A DNA stretch of 64,000 bases from an uncultured bacterium. GTDB taxonomy: Bacteria; Cyanobacteriota; Vampirovibrionia; Gastranaerophilales; Gastranaerophilaceae. The translations under genes and the position numbers were made by a program. Numbering within the stretch: position 1 is the stretch's first letter; each line of letters opens with the position of its first letter. The notes under the pieces were generated by a model that did not search any database, had not been told where the DNA came from, and saw nothing but the letters and a program-made list of their open reading frames with translations. This document shows, piece by piece, positions 8,631-16,938 of this stretch. The stretch covers positions 1-64,000 of the forward strand of contig CASDOW010000007.1 of NCBI GenBank assembly GCA_949282195.1, read 5' to 3'.

Positions 8631-9560
8631 ATGGAAAAGAAACTTAAAATAATTTTTGTCGGTATTCCCGATATGGCATTGGTTTGCTTGGCTAATCTTT
8701 TAGAAAAAAGGTTTAATATTGTAGGAGTTGTACCTCCTAAAAAAAACCATGAAACATATACATTTTTTAAAAATTTTATCCATTCAAAAGGGCTGAATTT
8801 AATTGAATTTGAAAAAAGTCCTAATGAAAAAAAATGCATTGAAAAAATAAAAAAGCTAAATGCCGATATTGGGGTAGTTTGTTCATATAATAATCTTTTA
8901 TCGAAAGAATTTTTATCAACAACAAAACTGGGCTATATTAATTCTCATCCTTCTTTGTTGCCTTATTACAGGGGTGCTATGCCATATTTTCATATAATAA
9001 ATAACGATGAAAAAATATCAGGAATAACACTTCATTTCATGGATGAAAAATTTGACACAGGCGATATTATTTATCAAGAAAAATTTGACGTAATGCCCTT
9101 TGAAACAATGGGAACAATTTTTAATCGTACTACATATATGATTTCAGACGCCTTAATTGAAGTGTTAAAAAAACTAGAAAAAACAGGTTCAATAAATAGA
9201 ATTCCCCAAGATAAACAAGAAAAATATGTTTTAGCGCCAAAAACAGAAGGAAATTTTAGAGTTAATTGGAAAAATGGTGTTTCAAAAATTGATTGTTTAA
9301 TTAGAGCCTGCAATCCCTTTTTTAATGTTTACGCTTATTTTAGAGGGGTAAATACAAAATTAATAAAAGCAAAACCAATTTATATTAAACATAATTTTGA
9401 ATTTGGCTCAATTGTTGATGTTAATGAAAACAAACTTTTAATTGCAGCAAAAGACGGCTATATTTCAATTGAAGTTTTACAAGTCGGAACTTGGGGAGTA
9501 TTTAATCCGAGCGATTTTTATTATACATTTAGCCCCAAAATAGGTGAATTTATTCTTTAG
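8631..9560 (+). CDS. Formyltransferase family protein (methionyl-tRNA formyltransferase-like)
   Basis: The protein (309 residues) has the 10-formyltetrahydrofolate-dependent formyltransferase fold. The N-terminal Rossmann part (LKIIFVGIPDMALVCLANLL) leads to the catalytic Asn-His-Asp set in NSHPSLLPYYRGAMPYF and MDEKFDTGDI, near residues 104-145. The C-terminal part (APKTEGNFRVNWKN, then LIRACNPFFNVYAYF) matches the Fmt/ArnA OB-like domain, which favours Fmt, the enzyme that formylates initiator Met-tRNA. The HPS triplet next to the catalytic Asn is also seen in sugar N-formyltransferases, so a sugar-modifying role is possible. It is 1 nt after trkH and 11 nt before the TIM-barrel gene. Confidence 0.75.
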   Translation: MEKKLKIIFVGIPDMALVCLANLLEKRFNIVGVVPPKKNHETYTFFKNFIHSKGLNLIEFEKSPNEKKCIEKIKKLNADIGVVCSYNNLLSKEFLSTTKLGYINSHPSLLPYYRGAMPYFHIINNDEKISGITLHFMDEKFDTGDIIYQEKFDVMPFETMGTIFNRTTYMISDALIEVLKKLEKTGSINRIPQDKQEKYVLAPKTEGNFRVNWKNGVSKIDCLIRACNPFFNVYAYFRGVNTKLIKAKPIYIKHNFEFGSIVDVNENKLLIAAKDGYISIEVLQVGTWGVFNPSDFYYTFSPKIGEFIL

Positions 9561-9571
9561 GAGAGTGGTTT

Positions 9572-10396
9572 ATGATTAAAATTGATAAATTAAATTTTTT
9601 AACACCGGGGATACCTTCAAGCGCAAAAGATTATTCTAATGCTTTTGAAAAGCTTAAAGAATTAAATCTTGACGGGCTTGAAGTTGAATTTGTCCATGGG
9701 GTTCGTTATAGTGAAAAAACAAGAGAAATGATTTTAAATAGAGATGATAAATTAATCACTCACCATGGACCCTATTATATTAATCTGAATGCTAAAGAAG
9801 ATGAAAAAATTGAAGCAAGTATTAAAAGAGTTCTGGATACTGCTCGTGCCGCAAAAGATTTAGGAGCTTATTCGATAACTTATCATGCCGCTTTTTACTT
9901 AGGGGATGACCCTAAAACAGTTTTAGACAGGATGATTAAAAGACACGAAATTATTATTGATACGCTTCAAAAGGAAGATAATGATGTTTGGGTTAGACCG
10001 GAAACCACAGGGAAAAAAACTCAATGGGGTACATTAGATGAAATAATTGAATTATCTAAAAATTTTTCACAAATTCTTCCTTGTATTGATTTTGCTCATA
10101 TCCATGCAAGAGAAAACGGCAAATTTAATACTTATGATGAATTTTGCTACATTTTAGAACATTTAGGAAATGAACTGGGTGAAATTGCCCTAAATAATTT
10201 CCATGGGCACGTTGCAGGGATAAAATACACAGATAAAGGTGAAAAAAATCATTTGATTTTTGAAGAAAGTGATTTTAATTATAAAGATTTAATTAAAGCC
10301 CTAAAAAAATTCAACATAAAAGGTGCGCTCGTGTGCGAAAGCCCTAATATTGAAATAGATACAAAAATTTTAAAAGAATATTATTATTCCTTGTAA
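9572..10396 (+). CDS. TIM-barrel protein of the endonuclease IV / xylose isomerase-like family
   Basis: The 274 residues resemble AP endonuclease family 2 (Nfo-like) barrels. Candidate metal ligands appear in strand-end positions: THHGPYYINL, TYHAAFYLG, RPETTGKKTQWGTLDEI, CIDFAHIHA and NNFHGHVAGI. Nfo cleaves DNA 5' to abasic sites with three zinc ions; other members isomerise sugars. The ETTG and DxxH motifs fit the endonuclease IV branch, but the usual HLNDS-type end motif is replaced by HGHVAG and KNHL, so activity is uncertain. AGGAGAG gives a good ribosome site. It is the last gene of the ffh-trk run. Confidence 0.7.
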   Translation: MIKIDKLNFLTPGIPSSAKDYSNAFEKLKELNLDGLEVEFVHGVRYSEKTREMILNRDDKLITHHGPYYINLNAKEDEKIEASIKRVLDTARAAKDLGAYSITYHAAFYLGDDPKTVLDRMIKRHEIIIDTLQKEDNDVWVRPETTGKKTQWGTLDEIIELSKNFSQILPCIDFAHIHARENGKFNTYDEFCYILEHLGNELGEIALNNFHGHVAGIKYTDKGEKNHLIFEESDFNYKDLIKALKKFNIKGALVCESPNIEIDTKILKEYYYSL

Positions 10397-10411
10397 CATC
10401 TATATTATTAA

Positions 10412-10439
10412 TTTACTAATTTTAAAAAAATAGTATAAT
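10412..10439 (+). promoter_or_regulatory. Sigma-70-type promoter of the 10463 gene
   Basis: TTTACT (10412-10417), a 16-nt spacer and a perfect TATAAT (10434-10439) sit 24 nt upstream of the ATG, with GAGGAAAA as ribosome site. Confidence 0.6.
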
Positions 10440-10462
10440 AGAAAAAAACGAGGAAAAATAAT

Positions 10463-10867
10463 ATGAAAGAAAGATTTTTAACGGTTTTAAAATGGTTTTT
10501 TATAGCTTTAGGCGTAATATTTTTTATACAAATTTTGCTTGTTTTGGGCGCATTTTTAGGTATACTCGCTTTTTCAAACACAACATTTAAAATGCCTGAA
10601 AATGTAAATACCATGAAAGACATTAAGCCAATAATCAACTATGTTCAGGATTATCAAAAAGATACGGGAAAATATCCTAAAACTGTTGAAGGTATTAAAC
10701 TTAAAAAGGATTTAGTTTACAAATATGAACCTTCAAAAGATTTTAATTGCTATACTATAACCTTAAAATCAAAAAAAGATAATTTAACAAAGCAATATCA
10801 GCAATGTATGGTGAAAACCAACAATTCTAAATCAACTTCAGAAAGTTATGTTGAATTTAGAAGCTAA
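10463..10867 (+). CDS. Small single-span membrane protein of unknown function
   Basis: The 134-residue protein has one long hydrophobic segment at about residues 8-38 and a lysine-rich exported or periplasmic tail. The tail contains INYVQDYQKDTGKYPKTVEG, which resembles the conserved region after the N-terminal helix in major pseudopilins (YKxDTGxYP), but no prepilin peptidase site (G followed by FxxxE) is present. A disulfide is possible between its two cysteines in the tail. It is a single-gene unit with its own promoter and a strong terminator. I cannot assign a function. Confidence 0.65.
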   Translation: MKERFLTVLKWFFIALGVIFFIQILLVLGAFLGILAFSNTTFKMPENVNTMKDIKPIINYVQDYQKDTGKYPKTVEGIKLKKDLVYKYEPSKDFNCYTITLKSKKDNLTKQYQQCMVKTNNSKSTSESYVEFRS

Positions 10868-10891
10868 ATCATAAAACCATAAAGTATGCAG

Positions 10892-10917
10892 GAGCCTTGA
10901 TATCAAGGCTCTTTTTT
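10892..10917 (+). terminator. Intrinsic terminator
   Basis: A 20-bp perfect palindrome at 10892-10911 (GAGCCTTGAT and its complement) is followed by six T. Confidence 0.92.
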
Positions 10918-11011
10918 AAATAATTAATTTTTGATTAAAAACAGGGGCTTTTTTTAAAAAGGAGCGATAATAAGAATGTAAGAAGTAATGAAGTATGAAA
11001 GGACAGATATT

Positions 11012-11470
11012 ATGAAATTTTTAGTTAGAAAAGCTCCACAAAATTTTATAAGAACCGTAAATGACGAAATCAGTTCTTTATTAAACAGACACTTCGATAG
11101 CTATTTTCCTGAAGCCCAATATTGGGAAGAAGAAATGGAAAAATATTCAATGCCTGTTGAGGTATCAGACAAAGGTAAATGTTATGAATTAAAAGCTGAA
11201 CTTCCCGGAGTTAAAAAAGAAAATCTTGATATAGATATTGATTCTAATTACGTTATAATCAACGCCAAAAAAGAAGAAGAAAAAGAAGAAAACGAAAATA
11301 ATTACAAAAAATCAGAATTTAGATATGGTGAATTTTCAAGAACTGTTTATTTCCCTGAAGAAATTGATGTTGATAAGACTGAAGCAAAATTAGAACACGG
11401 TATTTTGAAAATCGAAGCGCCTAAAAAGGTTGTCGAAAGTGAGAATAGGAAAAAATTAACAATTAAATAA
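11012..11470 (+). CDS. Small heat shock protein Hsp20
   Basis: This ATP-independent holdase prevents aggregation of unfolded proteins as a large oligomer. The start at 11012 (MKFLVRKAPQ) follows AAAGGA at 9 nt; the in-frame ATG at 10988 is less well placed. The 152-residue product has the alpha-crystallin domain at about residues 45-140: MPVEVSDKGKCYELKAELPG, the VIINAKKEEE strand, FRYGEFSRTVYFPEEID, and the A-x-L-x-x-G-x-L signature as AKLEHGILKIEAP. The C-terminal I-x-I/V anchoring motif appears as LTIK at the end. An AAGGAG followed by an isolated ATGTAA (10977-10982) precedes the gene. No CIRCE element is seen. Confidence 0.92.
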   Translation: MKFLVRKAPQNFIRTVNDEISSLLNRHFDSYFPEAQYWEEEMEKYSMPVEVSDKGKCYELKAELPGVKKENLDIDIDSNYVIINAKKEEEKEENENNYKKSEFRYGEFSRTVYFPEEIDVDKTEAKLEHGILKIEAPKKVVESENRKKLTIK

Positions 11471-11485
11471 TCTTGCTTTAATTAT

Positions 11486-11523
11486 AAAAGAGGGATAGCC
11501 AAGGTGGTTATTCCTCTTTTATT
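11486..11523 (+). terminator. Intrinsic terminator after hsp20
   Basis: A 15-bp stem including G-U pairs (11486-11500 with 11506-11520) ends in a T-rich arm. Confidence 0.85.
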
Positions 11524-11583
11524 TGTATTGTTTTATTTTATGTACCCTTTAAAATATAGATATAAATTATTTTAGGAGAAAAA

Positions 11584-12630
11584 ATGCTTCAATATTTTAA
11601 AGGTTCATATATTTTTACTGCTATCGGGCTTATTATAGCCTATTTTTGGGCACATCATGCCCACGTTGGCGCTGAAATGCAAGCGCTTTTTATAGTTTTA
11701 GTTTTGAGTATTTTAGAAGTAAGTTTATCTTTTGATAATGCTGTTGTGAATGCTTCAAAACTTGAAAAAATGTCACCATTATGGCAGCACAGGTTTTTAA
11801 CTTGGGGCATTTTAATTGCAGTATTTGGGATGAGATTTTTATTCCCTGTATTAGTTGTTGCAATATTTTCTCATTTAAATATTGTTGAAGTAGTTAATAT
11901 GGCAATTAATGACGCCGATAAATATGCTCATTATCTTCATATTTCACACCCTCCAATAATAACTTTTGGTGCGTCATTTTTAATTATGTTGTTTTTCACA
12001 TATTTCACAAATCCAAAAAAAGGTGTTCACTGGATTCCTTTTATTGAAGAAAAATTAACTCACTTAGGCAATGTCCGAGGTCTTGGAGTTGTATTAACTT
12101 TATTTTTGATATATTTAGTTCAAAGCAGAGTAATAGAGCAAGATAGAACAGAAGTTTTAATAGCGGGGATTTGGGGGATAATTATTTATCTTTTAATTGA
12201 CGGAATATCCCATGCGTTGGAACATCATAGCGAAAATAATGCCATAAAAACTTGCTCGCCGCATTTTAGCTTAACAAACAGTTGTTTTGTAAATTTCTTA
12301 TATCTTGAATTAATTGACGCTTCTTTTTCTCTTGACGGTGTTTTAGGAGCATTCGCACTAAGTAAAGACATTTTAATTATTACAATAGGACTTTCAATAG
12401 GCGCTATGTTTGTTCGTTCTTTAACTATTATGCTTGTAGAAAAAAAGACCCTAAAACAATATATTTACCTTGAACAAGGTGCACACTGGGCAATAGGGGC
12501 ATTAGCCGTTATTATGTATATTTCATCATTTAGGGAAGTAAGCGAAATTGTTACAGGGTTTGTCGGCTTAGTGTTTATCTTGACTGCATTTTTTGCTTCT
12601 GTTAGGGAGAATAGGAAAAAGGAAAATTAG
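11584..12630 (+). CDS. TerC/DUF475-family integral membrane protein
   Basis: The 348-residue protein has about eight to nine membrane segments and the two acidic intramembrane motifs of the TerC superfamily: EVSLSFDNAVVNASKL near residue 50 and ELIDASFSLDGVLGAFALS near residue 242. Length and the HWIPFIEEKL loop fit the DUF475 branch. Family members are linked to tellurite resistance and to manganese export (Alx/MntP-like roles); the substrate here is not established. TAGGAG gives a clear ribosome site. The gene is single and convergent with pyruvate kinase. Confidence 0.85.
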   Translation: MLQYFKGSYIFTAIGLIIAYFWAHHAHVGAEMQALFIVLVLSILEVSLSFDNAVVNASKLEKMSPLWQHRFLTWGILIAVFGMRFLFPVLVVAIFSHLNIVEVVNMAINDADKYAHYLHISHPPIITFGASFLIMLFFTYFTNPKKGVHWIPFIEEKLTHLGNVRGLGVVLTLFLIYLVQSRVIEQDRTEVLIAGIWGIIIYLLIDGISHALEHHSENNAIKTCSPHFSLTNSCFVNFLYLELIDASFSLDGVLGAFALSKDILIITIGLSIGAMFVRSLTIMLVEKKTLKQYIYLEQGAHWAIGALAVIMYISSFREVSEIVTGFVGLVFILTAFFASVRENRKKEN

Positions 12631-12635
12631 ATTTC

Positions 12636-12675
12636 AACATAAAAAAAGAGAGTAAAATCTCTCTTTTTTTATGTT
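12636..12675. terminator. Bidirectional terminator between the TerC-like gene and pyk
   Basis: A perfect 17-bp stem (12636-12652 with 12659-12675, 6-nt loop) has a GAGAG/CTCTC core flanked by A7 and T7, so each strand reads stem then T-run. The pyk stop codon (12669-12671) lies inside the right arm. Confidence 0.93.
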
Positions 12676-14099
12676 CCTATTTTGTGAACTCTTATGAAAT
12701 TAGTTTTGCTTGTAATTAATCTTGGAGCTGAACCTGTAATAATTACGTAATCGCCGTAATTTAAACCTATTTCATTAATCAAGAAATTATCAATATTGAT
12801 TAAAATATCTTGGTTTAAAACATCATCCCAATTTTTTAAAACCGGATAAACGCCCCAGCACAATGCCATTTTTTTACAGGTTGCTTCTGAATCTGAAACC
12901 ATAATAATAGGCACAGAAGGTCTTAATCTGGACATAAGCCTTGTTGAATTTCCTGAATGAGAAAAGCTTAAAAGCGCTTTAGCTTTAACATGTTTAATCA
13001 TTCTGTCGGCACCAAAAGCAATAGCTTGTCTTGTTATGGTTGTTTCATCAAACATTTCAAAATCATTATCAAATTTATAAAAAGGACTGTTTTCTGTGTT
13101 TTTTGCAATATGTGCCATTGTTTCAACCGCTTCAATTGCGTATTTTCCGACAGATGTTTCACCGCTTAGCATTACAGCGTCAGCCCCATCTAAAATAGCA
13201 TTAGCGACATCAGAGCTTTCCGCTCTTGTTGGGATTGGCTCATCTATCATACTTTCAAGCATTTGTGTTGCAACAATAACAGGTTTTTTCTGTTTATTGC
13301 ATTCTTTAATAATTCTTTTTTGACAAATAGGAACTTCAACAGCGGATAATTCAATTCCTAAATCGCCGCGAGCAACCATAATGCAATCGGAAACATTGAT
13401 TATGCTTTCAAGATTTTCAATTGCCTGCGGTTTTTCCATTTTAGAAATAACCAGAATATCTGCGCCGTAATCGTTTATGTATTTTTTAGCTAAAAGCACA
13501 TCTTCTTTTTGTCTGACAAAAGAAAGCGCTATGTAGTCGGCTTTTTTGTCAACTGCAAATTTGATATATTCAACGTCTTTCTTGGTAACTGCTTCAAGGC
13601 TGTTCGTTGAACCGGGGATATTTAAACCTTTTCTTGATTTTAACAAACCGCCATGGGTAATTTTAGCGTAAACCTTATTATCTTCAACTTTTTCAACTGT
13701 TGCTTGGATTTTACCGTCATCAAGAAGTATTTTACTTCCTTTATTAACATCTTGAGCAATTCCTTTATAATCAACAGGAATAACACCTTCTTCAAGGTTT
13801 TCTTGATGAGAAAAAATAACTTCTTGATTTTTTTCAAGATTAATCGGTTGTTCTAAATTTCCGACTCTGATTTTTGGGCCTTGAAGGTCAATCATAATTG
13901 AGCAATATGTTCTTAATTTGGCACAAACTTGTCTTATTAAATCAAATCTTTTATTGTGAACTTCCATTGTTTCATGGGAAGTGTTAAGGCGAAAAACATT
14001 TACGCCTGCTTTAATTAGCTTTTCAATTTTTTCTTCTGAATCAACAGCAGGTCCAATTGTAGCAACTATTTTTGTTCTTTTAAAAAATCTATTTTTCAT
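12669..14099 (-). CDS. pyk: Pyruvate kinase
   Basis: This enzyme transfers phosphate from phosphoenolpyruvate to ADP in the last step of glycolysis. The 476 residues include the TKIVATIGPA start, FRLNTSHE, MIDLQGPKIRVG, the catalytic-lysine segment ISKMEKPQAIEN, the Mg-binding MVARGDLGIEL, and PVIVATQMLESMI plus TRAESSDVANAILDGADAVMLSGET. The C-terminal allosteric domain (about 345-476) is present, but the extra PEP-utiliser domain of some Gram-positive enzymes is absent. AAGGAGG precedes the ATG. It is a single gene; glycolytic capacity fits a fermentative lifestyle. Confidence 0.97.
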   Translation of the reverse strand: MKNRFFKRTKIVATIGPAVDSEEKIEKLIKAGVNVFRLNTSHETMEVHNKRFDLIRQVCAKLRTYCSIMIDLQGPKIRVGNLEQPINLEKNQEVIFSHQENLEEGVIPVDYKGIAQDVNKGSKILLDDGKIQATVEKVEDNKVYAKITHGGLLKSRKGLNIPGSTNSLEAVTKKDVEYIKFAVDKKADYIALSFVRQKEDVLLAKKYINDYGADILVISKMEKPQAIENLESIINVSDCIMVARGDLGIELSAVEVPICQKRIIKECNKQKKPVIVATQMLESMIDEPIPTRAESSDVANAILDGADAVMLSGETSVGKYAIEAVETMAHIAKNTENSPFYKFDNDFEMFDETTITRQAIAFGADRMIKHVKAKALLSFSHSGNSTRLMSRLRPSVPIIMVSDSEATCKKMALCWGVYPVLKNWDDVLNQDILINIDNFLINEIGLNYGDYVIITGSAPRLITSKTNFIRVHKIGT

Positions 14100-14236
14100 T
14101 AATACCTCCTTATGCGATATATAGCATTATGAATTTTATCATGAACAAAATTAATAAAAAAATTATTCTTTCTTGTGATTTCTTTGTTGTTTTTTATGTG
14201 ATAATTTGAATATAGATTGTAAAAGGAGATACGGGT

Positions 14237-14746
14237 ATGATTTGCGAAAGAATGGAAAAAGCTTTTTTAGATCAAATTAATAAAGAATTATTTTCTGAAT
14301 ATCTTTATTTATCTATGAAAGCATACTTTGCAAGTTTGAATTTAAACGGTTTTGTTAATTGGATGGATGTGCAAGTGCAAGAAGAAAGAGCACATGCAAT
14401 GGGTATGTTTGATTATGTTTTAGAAAGAGGCGGAAAAATTGAGCTTGAGGCAATTAGCAAACCGCAAACATCTTGGAACGGACCATTGGACGTATTTAGA
14501 GCTGTTTTAGAACATGAACAATTCATTACATCAAGCATAAACGGTTTAATGGATGTGGCAGAAGAAACTAAAGATAGAGCTGCGTTAATATTTTTAAATT
14601 GGTATTTAAAAGAACAAGTTGAAGAAGAATCTAATGTGGGTAATGTTTTAGCTCAATTAGAACTTATTGGAGATGACAAAAATGGTCTTTTCGCGCTTGA
14701 TAAAGAGCTTGCAACAAGAACATTTGTTGCCCCTGTGATAGGATAA
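14237..14746 (+). CDS. ftnA: Non-haem ferritin
   Basis: Ferritin oxidises Fe2+ and stores it as mineral inside a 24-subunit shell. In this 169-residue protein the ferroxidase ligands fall at the same numbers as in E. coli FtnA: E17, E50, H53, E94, Q127 and E130. The haem-ligand methionine pattern of bacterioferritin is absent. AAAGGAG precedes the ATG. It is a single-gene unit with a strong terminator. No convincing Fur box was seen in the upstream 130 bp. Confidence 0.96.
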   Translation: MICERMEKAFLDQINKELFSEYLYLSMKAYFASLNLNGFVNWMDVQVQEERAHAMGMFDYVLERGGKIELEAISKPQTSWNGPLDVFRAVLEHEQFITSSINGLMDVAEETKDRAALIFLNWYLKEQVEEESNVGNVLAQLELIGDDKNGLFALDKELATRTFVAPVIG

Positions 14747-14756
14747 GTTGATATAT

Positions 14757-14786
14757 AAAGCCCCTCTATCAAAAGAGGGGCTTTTG
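14757..14786 (+). terminator. Intrinsic terminator after ferritin
   Basis: An 11-bp GC-rich stem (14757-14767 with 14774-14784, loop ATCAAA) leads into a T-run. Confidence 0.92.
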
Positions 14787-14843
14787 TATGAATTTTTGTA
14801 AAGATTGCACACCTATTAAGTCAATTTTAATATTTATGCTATT

Positions 14844-15017
14844 TTGACAGCAGCTGAGCTTAAAAAAAGTGCTTCAAATTTGGCAGGTCAAAGTGTTGAA
14901 GGTTTAAAAGGTCTTGGAAAAATTGGCGAAGATAAAACTGTGCTTTCTAAAGCAGCAACTGCCATAAAACAGATTGTATCAAACGTATCACAAACTTTTA
15001 AAAACATAATTAAATAA
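14844..15017 (+). pseudogene. Short open frame, likely gene remnant
   Basis: A 57-codon frame begins at a TTG without a Shine-Dalgarno and reads TAAELKKSASNLAGQSVEGL, then KGLGKIGEDKT, ending FKNIIK and TAA. Composition (Ala, Lys, Ser, Gly in amphipathic order) looks coding, but no ATG or ribosome site opens it. A second short frame (ATG 14788 to TGA 14847) overlaps its beginning in another phase, which is compatible with a frameshifted remnant of one gene. No family was recognised. It could also be a genuine small protein with an unusual start. Confidence 0.4.
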
Positions 15018-15035
15018 AATTGCTTAATAAATTAA

Positions 15036-15078
15036 AAATTAAAGCCTTGAAGTTTTTAAACCTTAAGGCTTTAATTTT
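15036..15078. terminator. Bidirectional terminator at the punA 3' end
   Basis: A 13-bp stem with AAAGCC/GGCTTT core and A/T-rich ends lies around a loop of about 15 nt and overlaps the punA stop. T-runs follow on both strands. Confidence 0.75.
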
Positions 15079-15886
15079 ATATATTTTTTATTATTTCTTT
15101 AATTAAACCAGAAAGCTTTTGCCCTTGGGTTTTACCTGTTTCGATAACTTCTTGGTGGGACAATTTTGTATCCGAAACTCCTGTTGCAAAATTTGTAACA
15201 AGGCTTAGAGTTGTTGTTTTGATTTTAAGCCAATTGGCAACAATTGCCTCAGGCACAGAACTCATACCCACAACATCAGCCCCTAAAACTCTATAAGCTC
15301 TAATTTCGGCTGCCGTTTCATAACTTGGGCCTGTTGTTGCAAGATAGACACCCTCTTTTAAATCCATGTTTAGGTTTTTAGCACATTTTTTTGCAAGATT
15401 GATTAATTCTTTATCATAACAATTACTCATATCAGGAAATCTTTCCCCTAGAGAATCGTCATTTTTTCCAATAAGAGGATTGGTGCCCATAAAATTAATG
15501 TGGTCTAAAATTAGAACAATATCCCCGACATTAAAATTTTTGTTAACACCGCCTGCGGCGTTTGTTATGATAAGATTTTTAACTCCTAATTGTTTAAAAA
15601 TCTTAATCGGATATGTTGCCTCTTGCATGGAATGACCTTCATAAAAATGAAATCTTCCTTGCATAATGACACAATCCTTATTGTTTATTTTGCAGAACAA
15701 CAATTCTCCTTTATGCCCCTTAACATTTGAAGAAGCAAAATGAGGAATGTCGTCATAAGGAATATTGCATCCTTTTAAATTATCACAAAATGAACCTAAT
15801 CCTGAGCCAAGAATGACTGCAATTTCAGGCTTAAAACCGTTTGTTTTTGAATTTATATAATCAAGTGTTTCTTTGATTTTTTCCAT
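15077..15886 (-). CDS. punA: Purine nucleoside phosphorylase (trimeric type)
   Basis: This enzyme splits purine nucleosides with phosphate into base and ribose 1-phosphate for salvage. The 269 residues show the PNP-II pattern: AVILGSGLGSF phosphate loop, MQGRFHFYEGHS, LIITNAAGGVN, and GADVVGMSSVPEAIVA for base binding. The start lies 14 nt downstream of the preceding small gene and lacks a clear Shine-Dalgarno, so it is probably coupled to it. Confidence 0.94.
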   Translation of the reverse strand: MEKIKETLDYINSKTNGFKPEIAVILGSGLGSFCDNLKGCNIPYDDIPHFASSNVKGHKGELLFCKINNKDCVIMQGRFHFYEGHSMQEATYPIKIFKQLGVKNLIITNAAGGVNKNFNVGDIVLILDHINFMGTNPLIGKNDDSLGERFPDMSNCYDKELINLAKKCAKNLNMDLKEGVYLATTGPSYETAAEIRAYRVLGADVVGMSSVPEAIVANWLKIKTTTLSLVTNFATGVSDTKLSHQEVIETGKTQGQKLSGLIKEIIKNI

Positions 15887-15900
15887 AAAATTAGATATTA

Positions 15901-16146
15901 TTAGCCGACAAGACCGTCGTCATCTGATTCTGAAGCTTTAACCATAATTGCGTGTTGTACAGGTTTTTCTTTTTTAACATTAGAATCAAATGTAATATCA
16001 GAATCAAAACCATAGTCATCTCTAGGTTTTTTCATTTGAGATTCGTCAACTAATTTTTTTGCCAATTCAATTAGCTCATAAACTAGCTGATATCTGTTTG
16101 GGGCTTTTTCGTTTAAATCCCAAGCGGTTTTAGTAATTTGGTTCAT
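15901..16146 (-). CDS. rpoZ: Probable RNA polymerase omega subunit
   Basis: The 81-residue protein has the omega pattern in order: APNRYQLVYELIELAKKLVD near residues 15-34 (family NRYxLVxxAxxRAxxL), an acidic middle, and KPVQHAIMVKAS near 61-72 (family KPVxxAIxEI). Omega aids assembly of the beta' subunit into core RNA polymerase. The match is by motif and length; the middle region is divergent and longer than the E. coli spacing. TAGGAG precedes the ATG. It is the first gene of a two-gene unit with punA. Confidence 0.7.
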   Translation of the reverse strand: MNQITKTAWDLNEKAPNRYQLVYELIELAKKLVDESQMKKPRDDYGFDSDITFDSNVKKEKPVQHAIMVKASESDDDGLVG

Positions 16147-16199
16147 AATAATCTCCTATATATTAATCTTACAATGAGAAAAATTAACATGCAAGAGAT

Positions 16200-16742
16200 T
16201 TAATATTCATATTTATAATACATATTTTCGCTGTAGCGTCTGTATTGTTCATATTTTTCGGGGCTTATTAGCCTTAAAAAGCCGTCAATCAATCCGGGAT
16301 TATCTTTTTTTCTCATTTCGATTGAATCATTTGCCATTCTTTTTGCGTTTCTTCTTGAGCTTATTGAAGCAGGAAGTGCTGTACCTGAAATCATTGCGTT
16401 ACTGGAAGCTAAACCGAGTTTTCTTATCCTGTCTTCTTGGGGGCTAAAGCGCCAACATCTTCCCAACAGTTCAAACTCGAGATTTTTTAATCTTGTGCTG
16501 TCATCCAGCTCGGGATAAGTTTTTAAAAAGTGTCTTTTTTCCATCATTTCAATTTTTTTTAAATCTTTTTGCGAAAATTCAACGGGGCTTGGTGTTCCTT
16601 TTGCATTTTGAATGTCTTCTTTGGTTATGGTGATTGTTTGAACGTGTTCATAGCAATAACATGCCAATGGTAAAATCATTGAATGTAAAATGATTGCATA
16701 AATAAAGCAATATAAAATTTCAAATTTTATATATTTGAACAT
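16200..16742 (-). CDS. Exported protein of unknown function
   Basis: The 180-residue protein starts with a hydrophobic export segment (about residues 8-30, ending near ACYCYEH), followed by a polar charged chain. The segment EKRHFLKTYPELDDSTRLKN, followed by LEFELLG, looks like a short motif seen repeatedly in secreted proteins of this lineage as I recall it (KTY, then RLxxLE and a GxxW/G end). The C-terminus is rich in arginine and tyrosine (YEQYRRYSENMYYKYEY). No enzyme motif is visible. It is separated from rpoZ by about 55 nt. Confidence 0.6.
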   Translation of the reverse strand: MFKYIKFEILYCFIYAIILHSMILPLACYCYEHVQTITITKEDIQNAKGTPSPVEFSQKDLKKIEMMEKRHFLKTYPELDDSTRLKNLEFELLGRCWRFSPQEDRIRKLGLASSNAMISGTALPASISSRRNAKRMANDSIEMRKKDNPGLIDGFLRLISPEKYEQYRRYSENMYYKYEY

Positions 16743-16938
16743 AAAAATTAACCCAATTTACTCTAAGGTTAAGCTGTATTTGCGTTTTAGACATCAGACA
16801 TTATTGTTTTTAAGTTGTTATTATTAATTTTTGTAAAAAACTAAAGAGAATTATAATTTTTGTTTAAAGTTTTCTTCTAAAATTGTCGTTTTAAATTCCT
16901 ATATGAAGCTAGGAATGAAATAAGGTTATTTGTGCAAA

